From contig NC_084833.1 of the NCBI RefSeq assembly GCF_033115175.1, positions 51,670,716 through 51,734,715 of the forward strand: 64,000 nucleotides of DNA, given 5' to 3'. The notes below the pieces were generated by a model, which did not search any database, was not told the origin of the DNA, and worked only from the letters and a program-made list of their open reading frames with translations. Below, piece after piece: positions 35,240 to 47,250 of the stretch. Source of the stretch: Lepus europaeus (Eukaryota; Chordata; Mammalia; Lagomorpha; Leporidae). How positions within the stretch are numbered: position 1 is the first letter of the stretch; each line of letters opens with the position of its first letter. A program made the position numbers and the translations under genes.

Positions 35240-35440
35240 AAAGTAAAAAAGCCAGGGACATGAGAGATGTAGATTTAAATTCTGCCTTGACCCTTATTAG
35301 TTGAGTAAAGTTGAACTAATTGAGTGAACTTTGTAAGTCCAAGTTTAAGTGTATCACTTCTAAATAGAAATAACATTTACCTCAAAGATACTGTGAGGAC
35401 CTAGAAAAACAATGAGTAATATGAGGGCTCTGGAAAATAC
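35240..35440 (+). repeat. MIR fragment, decayed
   Basis: Follows MIR order (gatttaaattctgccttgac, aagatactgtgaggac) with many changes. Confidence 0.5.
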
Positions 35441-35584
35441 CAATAGATGATCAAAAATTCTTATGGAATTGACCCTGAATTTTGCAGTATCAGGTCATTT
35501 AATTCTCAATTGAATTCCTAAACTTTTGTATTTATTTTTATGAGTTTCACTTATTTCTCCTTGCTTGCCATATCTCCAGGATTA

Positions 35585-36200
35585 TACAAATGTTAATAAA
35601 CTTTATTTTTAGAAGAGTTTTGGATTTACAGACTATTTGGCCAGATAGTACAGAGGCCCTATGTACCATACCACCTTTCCCTCCCCAATACTTAGTTGTC
35701 CTATTATTAACATCTTATATTAGAATGATACCTTTGTTATGGTGGAGCAATGAACCAATAATTTTTATTAACTGAAAATTGTATTTATTCCTAAAGATTT
35801 CCTTGGTCTTTTTAAAATTTTTTAGTCTTTTTTTTTATTTATTTATTCGACAGATAGAGAGTGAGAGAGAGAGACAGAGAGAAAGGTCTTCCTTCTGTTG
35901 GTTCACCCCCAAAATGGCCGCCACAGCCAGCACTGTGCCAATCTGAAGCCAGGAGCCAGGTGCTTCCTCCTGGTCTCCCATGTGGGTACAGGGGCTGAAG
36001 CACTTGGGCCATCCTCCACTGCCCTCCTGGGCCAAAGCAGAGAGCTGGACAGGAAGAGGAGCAACTGGGACTAGAACCGGTGCCCATATGGGATGCCGGT
36101 GCCGCAGGCAGAGGAGTAACCAAGTGAGTCACAGCACTGGCCCCGATTTCCTTGGTCTTTACCTAATGTCCTTTTTATATTCTAAAATCACATTCAAGGT
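35585..36200 (-). repeat. Ancient L1 3' UTR-like remnant with CSINE
   Basis: ttaataaactttatttttag and atcttatattagaatgatac resemble antisense old L1M 3' UTR; a CSINE splits it. Confidence 0.4.
35814..36143 (-). mobile_element. CSINE with target duplication
   Basis: Minus copy flanked by gatttccttggtcttt on both sides. Confidence 0.9.
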
Positions 36201-36349
36201 ATTAGTCTTGGCAGTTTTGAGGAGTACTGCCTAAGTATGTTGTAGGTATTCTGCAACTGTAATTTTCTTTATTTATTCTCAAAATTAGAACAGGAATATA
36301 TATTTTCAGGAAAAAAAATCACAGAGATAAGGTACCACTTTCATTAAGT

Positions 36350-36651
36350 AAAAAGATTTATTTATTTGAAAGTACAAGTTACAGAGAGAAAGGACGTGAA
36401 AGGCACACTCCCCAAATGGCCACAACAGCCAGGTCTGGGCTAGACCAAAGCCAGGAGCCAGAAGTTTCTTTAAGGTCTCCCATGTCAGTACAGGGTCCCA
36501 AACACTTGGGCCATCTTCCACTGCCTTCCCAGGCACATCAGCAGGGAGCTGGATTGGAAATGGAACAGCTGAGACTTGAACCAGCACCCATATGGGATGC
36601 CAGCATTGCAGCAGGCAGCAGCTTTACCTGCTGTGCCCAATGTTGGCCCCC
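36350..36651 (-). mobile_element. CSINE
   Basis: Minus copy with a short ct segment; next to another minus copy. Confidence 0.8.
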
Positions 36652-36653
36652 AT

Positions 36654-36952
36654 CTTTTTAAAATTTATCTGTTAGAAAGGCAGAGAGAGAATGAGAATAT
36701 CTTTCTTTTACTGATTTACTCCAAAAATGCCCCCAATATCCAGGATTAGGGGCCAGGCCAGGGCCAAGATCCCAAAACTCAATCCGGGTCCCCCACATGG
36801 ATAAGCAGGGACCCAGGTAGTTGTGCCATCACGTGCCACCTCCCATGGTGTATATTAACAGCAAGCTAGCATCAAAAGCACAGTCAGGACTCAAACCTGG
36901 GAACTCAAATATGGGACACAGGCATCCCGAGCGGCAACTTGAACACTGCCAA
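36654..36952 (-). mobile_element. CSINE, old
   Basis: Diverged minus copy directly after the previous one. Ends gccaaatcccact. Confidence 0.6.
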
Positions 36953-37151
36953 ATCCCACTCCAAATGTACATCCTGTTGCCACTACTTATCATTGTTGAT
37001 AATGATCTTGATTACCTGGCTGAAGTAGTAGTTGTCAAATTTCCTCACTGTAAAGTTATTTTATTTCCCCCTTCCCATACCATACTCTTTGGGAAAAGTT
37101 GCTATGCACAGTCTACTGAAGGAGTGGGAAGTTATGCTCTCTGTTCTGGTG

Positions 37152-37600
37152 TTTTTTTTTTTTAACTTTTATTTAATGAATATAAATTTCCAGTGTACAG
37201 CTTATGGATTACAATGGCTTCCCCCTCCCATAACTTCCCTCCCACCCACAACCCTCCCCTCTCCCGCTCCCTCTCCCCTTCCATTCACATCAAGATTCAT
37301 TTTCAATTCTCTTTATATACAGAAGATCAATTTAGTATAAAGAGTTCAACAGTTTGCACCCACATAGAAACACAAAGTGAAACATACTGTTTGAGTACTA
37401 GTTATAGCATTAAATCACAATGTACAGCACATTAAGGACAGAGATCCCACATGAGGAGCAAGTGCACAGTGGCTCCTGTTGTTGACCCAACACATTGACA
37501 CTCTAGTTTATGGCGCCAGTAACCACCCTAGGCTGTCGTCATGAGTTGCCAAGGCTATGGAAGCCTTCCAAGTTTGCCGACTCTGATCATATTTAGACAA
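37152..37600 (-). repeat. L1 3' UTR, copy 2
   Basis: Reverse complement of the 3' end of copy 1, from the T run at 37152 to the junction near tttagacaaggtcata at 37594. It ends the chimera's L1-derived 3' part. Confidence 0.8.
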
Positions 37601-37834
37601 GGTCATAAAAGACAGAGTGAGGATAGTAACCAATGATCCTAAGAGTGGCATTTACCAGGTTTGAACAATTATACAGCATTAAGTGGGGAAGAGGACCATC
37701 AGTACACACAGGTTGGGAGTAGAGCCATTGGTGGTAGAGTAGAGGTTATGATTACAAAGGAATGAGGCCCAAGTACGCTAGACAGGGTCTAGAACAAAGG
37801 ACGGAGTCATTATTAGAGGAGCTAAGAAAGGTGC

Positions 37835-38505
37835 TGTCTAAGCTACAACTAAGTTTTCTGATTGAGAGGCAAATAGAACCTGATAGAAGGGGCTTGATAA
37901 TAATCTGTTGGGCTTTAGGCCTTGTAAGTTAAGAGGCCCAGACCTATCTATCTCTTCACTTGGGGTATATCCTAAGGGAGGTGTGAACCTCCTAGGGGAA
38001 GGCACTCTGTTGACTTTCATTACTTGGCTGGCCTGGGAGGAGAGCTGGCCAGGTAAAGGCAGGGGGCATCTCTAACAAGAAATTTACAGTTCTGCCTGCA
38101 ATGTTGCTGACCCTACTTGACCATAACCTCAGCTGCAGTGGTCACTTTGAAAGTTGGGCTGAGTGAAGGGCTTTTCAGCTTAGAGCCAATAAGATCTGTG
38201 GCTCTGACCTGGGCATCCTTCGACTCCAGGGCAGGTCCATTTCCAGTGATCCAACTCTTGGCAGAGCTGCCAGGGCTCTTCACAAGCTGACTTCTGCTGA
38301 AGCCCAGGCTTACCACATTGAAAGCCACTGCAGTGGACTGGCCTGTTGGGTCTCCTTGAGGGCAGATCACTGTACAGATCAGCCATTAATAGGCCTGCCA
38401 CCCATTGCTTCTGATGCCGAGCTTTCTTTTCCTCCTAGTTTGTGTTCAAGCAGACCAGAGGATGCAAGTCAAGGGAGTGCCCGTATCCCATCTCTAATCT
38501 TCGGT
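37835..38505 (-). mobile_element. Retroviral gag/protease-like fossil inside the L1 chimera, copy 2
   Basis: This is the same fossil segment as at 24940-25600, at the same place in the element and nearly identical. It is broken. Its presence in both copies shows it was part of the element before either insertion. Confidence 0.55.
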
Positions 38506-39465
38506 GGCCTGAACTACAAGTCTATAGTCACAGGCATGTTCTGTAGTAGTTTTTCTAAGGTAGACAATGCCCATGAGGAAAATTATATTCTCACTTTAAA
38601 ACTTTCTTTCCCTTTTGTCTGAAAGGGAGGTTTTTTCTACTTACTGTATACTTCGCTGATGGCGAAGTGAATCTAGCTATGAGATTATTATTTAAATTCT
38701 TATTACAGAAAATTGTTAGCCATCTCTTTTATAAGGTCTAAAGATTAAATTGTGTGTCCTACAGATTCCTTCATAATAGAATTAGTTTCCTACCTTGAAG
38801 AGAATAGAGAAATGAAAGAACAAGTTGGGCTTAGAATAGAGAAATGAGGGAGCCAGTCCTAGATCGCTTGCTGACAATAGCAATATTACATGAATACTTA
38901 GCAAACCGTTTCAACCATTAGATAACAACTTAAGAAAACATTTACCAGAAGGTCCAATGCCTTCTATAAATTTTAAGAATCATGTATTTGAAAACACCTC
39001 TTAAATATCTAACATGGTGTAGTTTGTTTAGCCAGTAAACTTCAGCACAACCATATACAATGTTTTTAGTTTCTTTCTACCAACACGTTTAAAACATATG
39101 ATACACAGATTCAGGTCACACAAATTAAAATGTATCTTTGATTGATTTTAGCAGCTTAAATTTATGGACAATCTTATCTATAAGCCATTTAAAATAAAAC
39201 TCCTAATAAAATTTCCCCATGTGGACATACAATATGTACACACATATAACATAGCATAATAGACCAATATAGCATTTTTAATAATAGCTTTTAAAATCTT
39301 TAACTCTTTTTGTAGATTGCCAATTGATTTGAATTGCTTTTTGTTTTTAGATTACTTTAACACATTGCTTTAACAGAGCATCAGAGTGTAATTCTATGTC
39401 AAAGAGAAATTGAGCTTCCTGTGATCTTTTGCTGTGAGGTTTCCTTCCTTTACCTGCTTTCATAT
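38505..39465 (-). other. Unassigned AT-rich middle of chimeric element, copy 2
   Basis: It corresponds to the unassigned part of copy 1, with the same hairpin at 38650-38668. No ORF2-type motif is seen on either strand. Confidence 0.55.
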
Positions 39466-40510
39466 TGGTGACCATGTTTCTTTGTTTCTGTGTGTAACAC
39501 ATCTTTAAGCATCTTTTGCAGGGCAGGACGAGTGGCAACAAATTCTTTCAGTTTCTGTTTGCTATGAAAAGTCTTAATTTCACCTTCATTCACAAATGAG
39601 AGCTTTGCAGGATATAATATTCTAGGCTGGCAGTTTTTCTCTCTTAGTACCTGGGCTATATCTCGCCATTCCCTTCTAGCTTGTAGGGTTTCTGATGAGA
39701 AGTCTGCTGTGAGTCTAATTGGAGATCCTCTAAGAGTAATCTGACGTTTCTCTCTTGCACCTTTTGAATCTTTTCTTTATGTTTCACTGTGGTGAGTTTG
39801 ATTACAATGTGTCGTGGTGAGGATCTCTTTAGGTCATGTTTATTAGGGGTTCTATAAGCTTCCTGTACTAAGATGCCTCTGTCCTTCTCCAAACCTGGGA
39901 AATTTTCTGCTAGTATCTCACTGAAAATGCCTTCTAATCCTTTCTTTCTCTCCATGCCTTCAGGAACTCCTAGAACCCGAATGTTAGGTTTTTTAATAGT
40001 ATCCTGTAGATTCCTGACAATATTTTTTAGATTTCTAATTTCTTCTTCTTTTCTTTGGTTTGCCTGTTTCCTTTCCTGTTCTCTGTCTTCTAAGTCCGAT
40101 ATTCTCTCTTCTGCTTTGCCCATTCTGTTTTTAAGGCTCTCTAATGTGTTTGTCATTTGATCTATTGAGTTCTTCATTTCATTGTGGTTTTTTGTCACTA
40201 TCACAATTTCATGTTCTACTAGTTGTTTCATTTCATTTTGATTCCTCCTTAATATTTCATTTTCACGAGAGAGATTTTCTATCTTGTCCATTAAGGATTT
40301 CTGTAGTTCAAGAATTTGTTTTTGAGAACTTCTTAATGTTCTTATCAATTTTTTGAGATCCGCTTCTTGCATTTCTTCGATCTCATCATCTTCATAATCT
40401 TGAATTGGGGTGTCTTTTTCATTTGGGGGCATCATAGTGTCTTCCTTGTTCTTGTTAGCTTGGTTTTTGCGTTTGTTGTTTGGCATGTTGGAGATATTTG
40501 GTTTCTTCAC
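39466..40510 (-). pseudogene. L1 ORF1, frameshifted copy
   Basis: The first 260 or so residues match copy 1 (coiled coil and RRM start, NIRVLGVPEG and SPRHIVIKL). A one-base loss near 39763 (gtgcaag preceded by aaaag rather than aaaatgt) shifts the frame within the RRM, so the open frame ends at 284 residues. The C-terminal domain remains readable in another frame. Confidence 0.85.
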
Positions 40511-41431
40511 TGTGGTGTTTTTTCTTGTTACACTATGGCTCTATATTAAGTGGACTGTCTGCTTTCGGTGGAGCCTTAGAGGCTTGAGATGAGTGTGGAC
40601 TGAGAGCTGTGTTTGGTTCCTCAGGGCTGAGGGTGTGTCAAAGATGACACTCCCAGGTTAGGCGTGGTAAATCTCTCTTTCTTTCTTTCTTTTTTTTTTT
40701 TTTTTTTTTTTTTTTTTGATTCAAAAGGGATGTAATTCCGCACAGCTGAACGTAATTGGAGGTAGTTAGCAGGCGAATGATATACCCACAGGAGCCAGAG
40801 ATCGGAAGCTCTTTCCCAAGGACCACACAGGGAATCTGTGCTGCCCTCAGTGTGGGCTCCAATTCTCCTGCAGTCTCCCACTGGGTTGCCAAGTTAGATG
40901 CTAATCTCCTGTTATTTCACACCTCCCCCCAGAGTCAGGTTTTTCTGCTAGGCTCAGGGCCGGTGCAGACCTGAGGTCACCCTGCTTATGACGTATGTCC
41001 AAAATGGCGCCTGCTCTTTGTCTTGCTCGCCTTTGAGGGGTGAGCGGGGAGAGAGAAACTCGTGTCCGTATCGGTCACTTTTTTTTTTTTCCTCTCTCTC
41101 TTCTAGTTAGCCTGGTGAGCTTTTCCCCATGTAGTTTCAAGCCTCGTTCCCTCTAGTCTCCTCTTTCTGCTTGCCCGCTGGTGTCTCAGGCTATTGAGGT
41201 TCGGCTCACCTCGCGTTCCAGCGCTGGTGCATTGAGTCTGCCGCTGGTGTCCCGAACTTGGGCTTCCACGCTCTCCACGCAGGTCCACTGTGAATCACTA
41301 GTTCCGGAAGAGTTTCCGCTGCTGTTTCTTCCCCTACTCTTCCTTGACCCTGCAGTATCTCCACTTTTATTAACCTGTGTGTCTTGCTGAACTATCAATG
41401 TGCTCCCTTCCTATTCCGCCATTTGACACTC
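40511..41431 (-). promoter_or_regulatory. L1-type 5' UTR / internal promoter, copy 2
   Basis: It contains the YY1-type match at the very 5' end (ccgccattt on the plus strand, 41416-41424), the CRE-like acgt site near 40991 and a second YY1-like match just after it. A long T run (40690-40717) is an expanded version of copy 1's A tract. Confidence 0.55.
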
Positions 41432-41462
41432 CTGTTCTGGTGGTTTTTAAAGCAAATTCTTT

Positions 41463-41783
41463 TTCTAAAAAGATTTATTTATTCATTTGGAATTTAAAGG
41501 CAGAGATACACAGAGAGAGAAACAGAGAGAGAGAAAGAGACAGAGAGAGAGACAGAGAGATAGAGACAGAGACAGAATGAATGAATCTTCCATCAACTGG
41601 TTCACTCCCCAAATGGCTGCAATGGCTGGGGTTGGGCTGATCTGAAGCCAGGAGTTTCCTCCAGTTCTCCTGGGTGGTATGGGGCTCAAATACTTGAGTC
41701 ATTTTCCATTGCTTTCCCAGGTGCATTAGCAGGGAGCTTGATCAGAAGTATAGCAGCTGGAACTTGAACGGGTGCCCATTAGA
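41463..41783 (-). mobile_element. CSINE, head truncated
   Basis: Minus copy with a gaga-rich segment (41511-41575) and flanks agcaaattctt on both sides. The tRNA head stops at gggtgcccatt. Confidence 0.85.
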
Positions 41784-41859
41784 GCAAATTCTTGATGTAT
41801 GATACCACCTTGGACTCTATAGCATGGTAATACATGTCACTGCCTGCCTTGCCCAGAGC

Positions 41860-42188
41860 TCTTTTTTTTTTGGACAGGCAGAGTGGACAGTGAGAGAGAG
41901 AGAGAACAGAGAAAGGTCTTCCTTTACCATTGGTTCACCCCTCAATGGCCACTGTGGCCAGCACACCGCGCTGATCCGAAGCCAGGAGCCAAGTGCTTCT
42001 CCTGGTCTCCCATGCGGTGCAGGGCCCAAGGACTTGGGCCATCCTCCACTGCATTCCTGGGCCATAGCAGAGAGCTGGCCTGGAAGAGGAGCAACCGGGA
42101 CAGAATCCGGCACCCCAACAGGGACTAGAACCCGGGGTGCCTGTGCCGCAGGCAGAGGATTAGCCTATTGAGCCATTGCACCGGCCGC
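41860..42188 (-). mobile_element. CSINE, young subfamily
   Basis: Minus copy with perfect flanks gcccagagctctttt. Confidence 0.92.
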
Positions 42189-42383
42189 CCAGAGCTCTTT
42201 TTAAGGAAAGTTTCCTCTACCCATAGCCCTTGCTAAATAGACAGGTGGTCACAGGATCCTGACTGGGACAAAGATGGCAAACTCACCTTTAATATTTGTA
42301 AGTTGAGCAATTAGAAGATTTTTGTGATTTGTTGGCATTTGGTATTACTCAAATGTTATCACTTTCTGAATTCTCTTGGCTCT

Positions 42384-43137
42384 TGTATTAGTCAACTTTT
42401 CATTACTATAATAAAATACTTGAGGCGGCTTAACTTTATAAAGGGAAAAAATTTATCTTGGTTAACAATTTCAAAGGTTCAAGTCCAAGTTCAGGTAGCT
42501 CCACTGGTTCAACCTCTGGTGATGGCATTCTTGTTGGCAGAGTCTTGAAGCCTCACAGAGCATCCTAAGGCAACAGAGAGTGGACGTATCTATGTCTTTG
42601 TCCACATAGTCTCTTATAAAGCCACCAGGGGTTAATCATAGGAGCTCATACCTAACAATGCAGTTCAATCCAACCTCATCCCAAAAGCTCCACCTCCAAA
42701 CATCATAACTGAGTTAAGTTTCCCCTCTTAATACAATTAGCATAAGATTAAGAGGACCAGGCCCGGCTCTGTGACTCACTTGGTTAATCCTCCACCTGCG
42801 GTGCCGGCATCCCATATGGGCACCGGGTTCTAGTCCCAGTTGCTCCTCTTCCAGTCCAGCTCTCCGCTGTGGCCCGGGAGGGCAGTGGAGGATGGCCCAA
42901 GTGCTTGGGCCCCTGCACCCGCATGGGAGACCAGGAGGAAGCACCTGGCTCCTGGCTTCGGATCAGCGCGGTGCCGGCCGTAGCGGCCTTTTGGGGGGTG
43001 ATCCAACGGAAGGAAGACCTTTCTCTCTGTCTCTCTATCTGTAACTCTACCTGTCAAATAAATTAAAAAATAAAAAAAAAAAGATTAAGAGGACCAAATT
43101 TTTAACACATGAGTTTTTGCAGACACTCAACAAGTCA
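42384..43137 (-). mobile_element. MaLR (MST/MLT1-like) LTR with CSINE
   Basis: Fossil LTR in reverse orientation. It opens tgtattagtcaacttttcat and carries tcccaaaagctccacctcca near 42680. A CSINE interrupts it. The right edge is approximate. Confidence 0.55.
42757..43080 (+). mobile_element. CSINE inside MaLR LTR
   Basis: Plus copy with flanks agattaagaggacca on both sides. Confidence 0.92.
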
Positions 43138-43435
43138 AATCAATCAATCTTTAAGAAAAGAGAGAGAGATTAAATGTAATTCTGAAGGATGGAAAACCAG
43201 TTCATGGCATGTAAGATAGTATTATGTACAAATCAACTTGAAAGAGCAGTCCTCTGAGTTGTTAATTTTATACTAGCACCTGTTCAGGAGCTCAGTTCAT
43301 AATCACATGTTGAGCATGTTTTCTTATTAATATTGCTCAATACACAAAAGAGTGAAACAAGGTGGATATGACACCTGTAACTGCAAGAAATCTTGTAAAC
43401 AAATTCTGCAAAATGGAACTGAGAAGAGCCAAATA

Positions 43436-43818
43436 GGGGTCAGCACTGTGGAGCAGCTGGTTAGGCCACTGCTGTGGTACCAGCAGCCTAGATATATATC
43501 AGAGTGCCGGTTCATTTCCCAGCTGTTTCAATCCAGCTCCCTGCTAATGCACCTGAGAAAACAGGGGATGATGGCTCAAGGGGTTGGGCCCTTGCCATCC
43601 ATGTGGGAAACCAGGATGGAGTTCTGGGATCTAGTTTTGGTTTGGGAAAGACCCAGCTGCATTGTGACCACTTGGCGAGTGGACCAACAGATTCTCTCTC
43701 TCTCTCTCTCTGCCCTTCTCCCTCCCTCCTCTTCCTCTCTCATCCCCCCTTCTCCTCCTCTCTCCCTTTCTCCCTTCTCCTCTCTCCCTCTCTGTCACTA
43801 TGTTTTTCAAATAAATTT
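43436..43818 (+). mobile_element. CSINE with long CT-rich segment
   Basis: Plus copy. The pyrimidine segment before the tail is expanded to over 100 bases (43692-43797). Its tail holds the next, minus-strand copy. Confidence 0.82.
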
Positions 43819-44134
43819 ATCTTTTTTTTTTATTTGACAGGTAGAGTTATAGACAGAGAGACAGACAGAGAGAAAGGTCTTCCCTCTGCTGGTTCACTCC
43901 CCAAATGGATGCCACGGCCGGCACCGCGCTGATCGGAAGCCAAGAGCCAGGTGCTTTCTCCTGGTTTCCCATGCGGGTGCAGGGGCCCAAGCACTTGGGC
44001 CATCCTCCACTGCCCTCCCAGGCCACAGCAGAGAGCTGGCCTGGAAGAGGAGCAATCAGGACTAGAACCTGGTGCCCATATGGAATGCCGGCGCCACAGA
44101 CAGAGGCTTAACCAAGTGAGCCACGGCACTGGCC
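43819..44134 (-). mobile_element. CSINE inserted in the tail of another CSINE
   Basis: Minus copy flanked by aaataaatttatctttt, which is the tail of the plus copy at 43436. Confidence 0.9.
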
Positions 44135-44150
44135 AAATAAATTTATCTTT

Positions 44151-45425
44151 TTAAAAAGAGCCAGATTATCAGGAAAATATAATTAAAGCAGCATACAATT
44201 TAGATACTTGCAATTTACTTTAGATTCACTAGAAATACTTTTAGTGTAAGTATTTCCCATGCAGTATTTTTCTTTTACCTCAGTGCACATATGCATAAGC
44301 AATTAGAAATCATCCTAGCTTAACTGAGCATCTTTATGTTCTATTTGATAAATCTGTCAAGCCTGGTGATTCCAGGATCTGAACTTAGGTCTTCTCATTC
44401 CATATATATTGCTGTTTCCCCTCTGATCTTCCTTTCAGTGATTTCACAAACTAACCAACCACCTGAGTATGTTTGGAATTAAATTTCACAGTGCCTTTAA
44501 CACACTTTGCTGGTGCCTTGGACCTTTGAAAAATGCCCCTGGACAGGAAATACAGTCTCATCTTCATGCCTCTCTTTGCCTCCCATAGACCTTTCTTCAG
44601 GACATTTGTTTTGTTTTGTTTTTTCAGTTAGGCCATGCTGAAGATTCTTTTCACTGTTGGAAGTTGAAGTCAGTAGCATTCAGGAATTAGCATTTATAAC
44701 AACTCTCCAATTTGTCTGAAATGCCCATAATCAGCAAAGAGGAAACAGAAAGGTACAGACCAGAATTGTATTACTTTAAGACGATTCATAAAAAAATGTT
44801 GTTATTGTGCTTCTAGTCAATACTATTTATGTAGTTGACAAAGTGCTTTCATGTACATTATCCTATATGATCATCAAATAGGTCTATGGAGGTAGTTTAT
44901 ACCTGTTTTTCTGTAGAAACTAAGATTTTGTTGTGTAAAATGGCATCCTGGATTGTGCAGCTGGTAAATACCAGAGCTATGGACTTGGCCCACATCTTAT
45001 ACACCCAGGTCCTGAGCGTTTCCACTGCATGGTGCTTCAGCATGGACATGAGAAGCACACAGCTACTGGGGCTGCCTGCTGGTTTGTTAATTTGAATAAG
45101 AGTCCACTCTCCAATCTCATTTAGCACACATTGTTAGCAACAGTCTAGGCTATGCCTAGTTTTAGTTTAAGTTTTACAACAACTCGTGCCATTAGTAAAT
45201 TCAGAATAGATTTTGTGAACATCATAACTGCTCTACCTCAGAATTCTTTGTATTTTAGGGGAACCGGGTTGACAAATCTGGAAGGCACAGAGCAGATTGG
45301 GCCAAGTTGCTCAGTATTCTCCATGTTTATTCCTGGGGACTCCTGGAGGGAGCTCAACCAGTTGGACCCATCTGAAGGAATGGGTCGGGGACCCTTTTGT
45401 TTCAGATTTAGATTCAATATGCATT
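44151..45425 (-). repeat. Unassigned sequence containing a MIR fragment
   Basis: 44825-45040 reads as minus-strand MIR (acaaagtgctttcatgtac, cagctggtaaataccagagc). No gene is seen on either side. Confidence 0.5.
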
Positions 45426-45728
45426 TTTAAAAATATATTTATTATTATATTTATATTTTATTTATAGTTATATTAGGCAGAGAGTTAGAGACAGAAGGAG
45501 ATTTTCCATCCCTTGGTTCACTCCCCAAAAACTGGCAGCAGCCAGGGAGGAACGAGGCCAAAGCCAGGAGTCTGAAACTCATTTCAGGTCTCCTAGGCCG
45601 TCACCTGCTGCCTCCCAGAGTACACAATAGCAGGAAATATGGAATGGGAAGCAGAGCCAGCACTGAAACCCAGGCACTCTGATATGGAATACAGATGTCC
45701 CAAGAGGCATCTGGACCACTCTGCAAAA
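45426..45728 (-). mobile_element. CSINE, old
   Basis: Diverged minus copy with an atttat-rich tail. Confidence 0.65.
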
Positions 45729-46128
45729 TGCACAACCCTGACATGCACTTTTTGTCCGCTAATTCTATGCAAAGCACTTTCACATATGATGACTCATATC
45801 CAAAGCCCTTTCCTTCCAAGCTATATTCTACTTCAAGATGTGGGATTTAAAACTCTGAAAGGTTAAGAGGCCATAAATTTTTAAAAATCATGTGACAATA
45901 AAATTCAGGAAGAAGGTTATAAGCAGCAAAATTGCTACTGTTTCTTGCCTGACTGTAAGTGCCCAGGAAATCTTTACTGTATTTAATTGAAAGCATAGTT
46001 TAGGATGTGGTATTGGCATTCCTGATCCAGGAATCCGAGTACCCAGGTGATTTGACTTAGAACTTCACTAATGGGAAATCAATACTTACTGCCCTGCTAT
46101 TTCCCCATATGTTTCAAAGACATAAAGG
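45729..46128 (-). repeat. Decayed MIR then unassigned sequence
   Basis: 45770-45870 (gcaaagcactttcacatatg, ctctgaaaggttaagagg) resembles minus-strand MIR. Nothing further is seen to 46128. Confidence 0.45.
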
Positions 46129-46425
46129 AGAGGCAGGCATTTGGCCTCGCAGTTAGACACTAGTTAAGATGCCTGACTCCCACATCCAAGTGCCTGGGTT
46201 TGATTCCTGGCTCTGGCTTCTGGCTCCAGCTTCCTACTCTTGCAGTCGCTGGAAGGCAGCAGTGATGGCTCAAATAGTCGGGTCCCTGCCACCCATGTGG
46301 GAGACCTACATTGAGTTCTTGGCTTCCAGTTTTTGTCCCTCTAACTGTCATGGGCATTTGGAGCATGAACTAGCAGATGGGAACTTGTCTATCTGTCTCT
46401 CAAATAATAAAAATGTAAAAATTAA
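46129..46425 (+). mobile_element. CSINE, old
   Basis: Diverged plus copy from ggcaggcatttggcc to tctctcaaataataaaa. Confidence 0.65.
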
Positions 46426-46924
46426 ACAAAGGAAAGAATTAGGCTCCTCAACATTAAGAAGGTATGTGAAAGACATTTTATTGATTTATTTTTGTAGTAT
46501 CATAAGTTGCATCATGACACTCTACCAAAGTAAAGGGGGAGTAAAGCAGAAATATATCTCTGTAAGCCAGAAGAAGATTCACATTAACCAAGGAGACCAT
46601 ATTATCTGAACTCCAAATTGGAACACTTGGTTTGAAAAGTATAATTTCATTTAGGATACAATGAGAGAGAATATTTAGAATCAAACAAGAGTACTAACAT
46701 CAGTGGTCTGGTCAGCTCACTGGAAAAGTAATGATAATCTGAGATTTCGCTTCTTGATTAAATTGCTTTGGCATCCATCTTCCTGTCCATCTTGGCTGTC
46801 CATCTTCCTTATGGTTCAAAAAAAAAAAAAGAGAGAGAGAGAGATGGCTGTCAACTGAGCCTACTTCTTTCTTCCACTTTGTTAAAGCATACGAGATGAA
46901 AGTAGGTTAAATTTCAAGGAACTT
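46426..46924. other. Unassigned sequence with an A/GA tract
   Basis: A short aaaaa/gaga tract lies at 46819-46845. No gene is seen. Confidence 0.5.
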
Positions 46925-47250
46925 TTAAATTTTATTTTTTGTGTATTTGAATGTAGGGGTGGGGGAAGTGAGAGATTGAGAGATAGATAGATATCTCCCA
47001 TCCACTGGTTTCACTCCCCCAGATGCCACAGTAGCCAAGGTTAGACTAGTCTGAAGTCAGGAGCGTGGAACTCATTCTTTCCATGTCTCTCAAGTACCCA
47101 GGTACTTGAGCCATTCCCTGCTGCCTCCCAGGGTGTGCATTAGCAGGAAGCTGAAACTGGAAATGGAAATGAGACTAAAACCCAGGAACTACAATATGGT
47201 ATGTGGGCTTTCCAAGTGGCATCTTAATTGCCACACCAAATTATCACTCC
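46925..47250 (-). mobile_element. CSINE, old
   Basis: Diverged minus copy with a G-rich patch (46957) and end aattgccacacc. Confidence 0.6.

Larger units (their letters stand above)
37152..41431 (-). mobile_element. Half-L1-like chimeric retrotransposon, copy 2
   Basis: A second copy with the same 5' UTR, ORF1, middle segment and 3' UTR order lies in reverse orientation. It is flanked by ctgttctggtg at 37141-37151 and 41432-41442. By eye it agrees with copy 1 at well over 95% in the middle segment. The poly(A) tail appears as a short T run at 37152-37163. Its 5' end has aaatggcgga where copy 1 has aagatggcgga. Confidence 0.85.
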
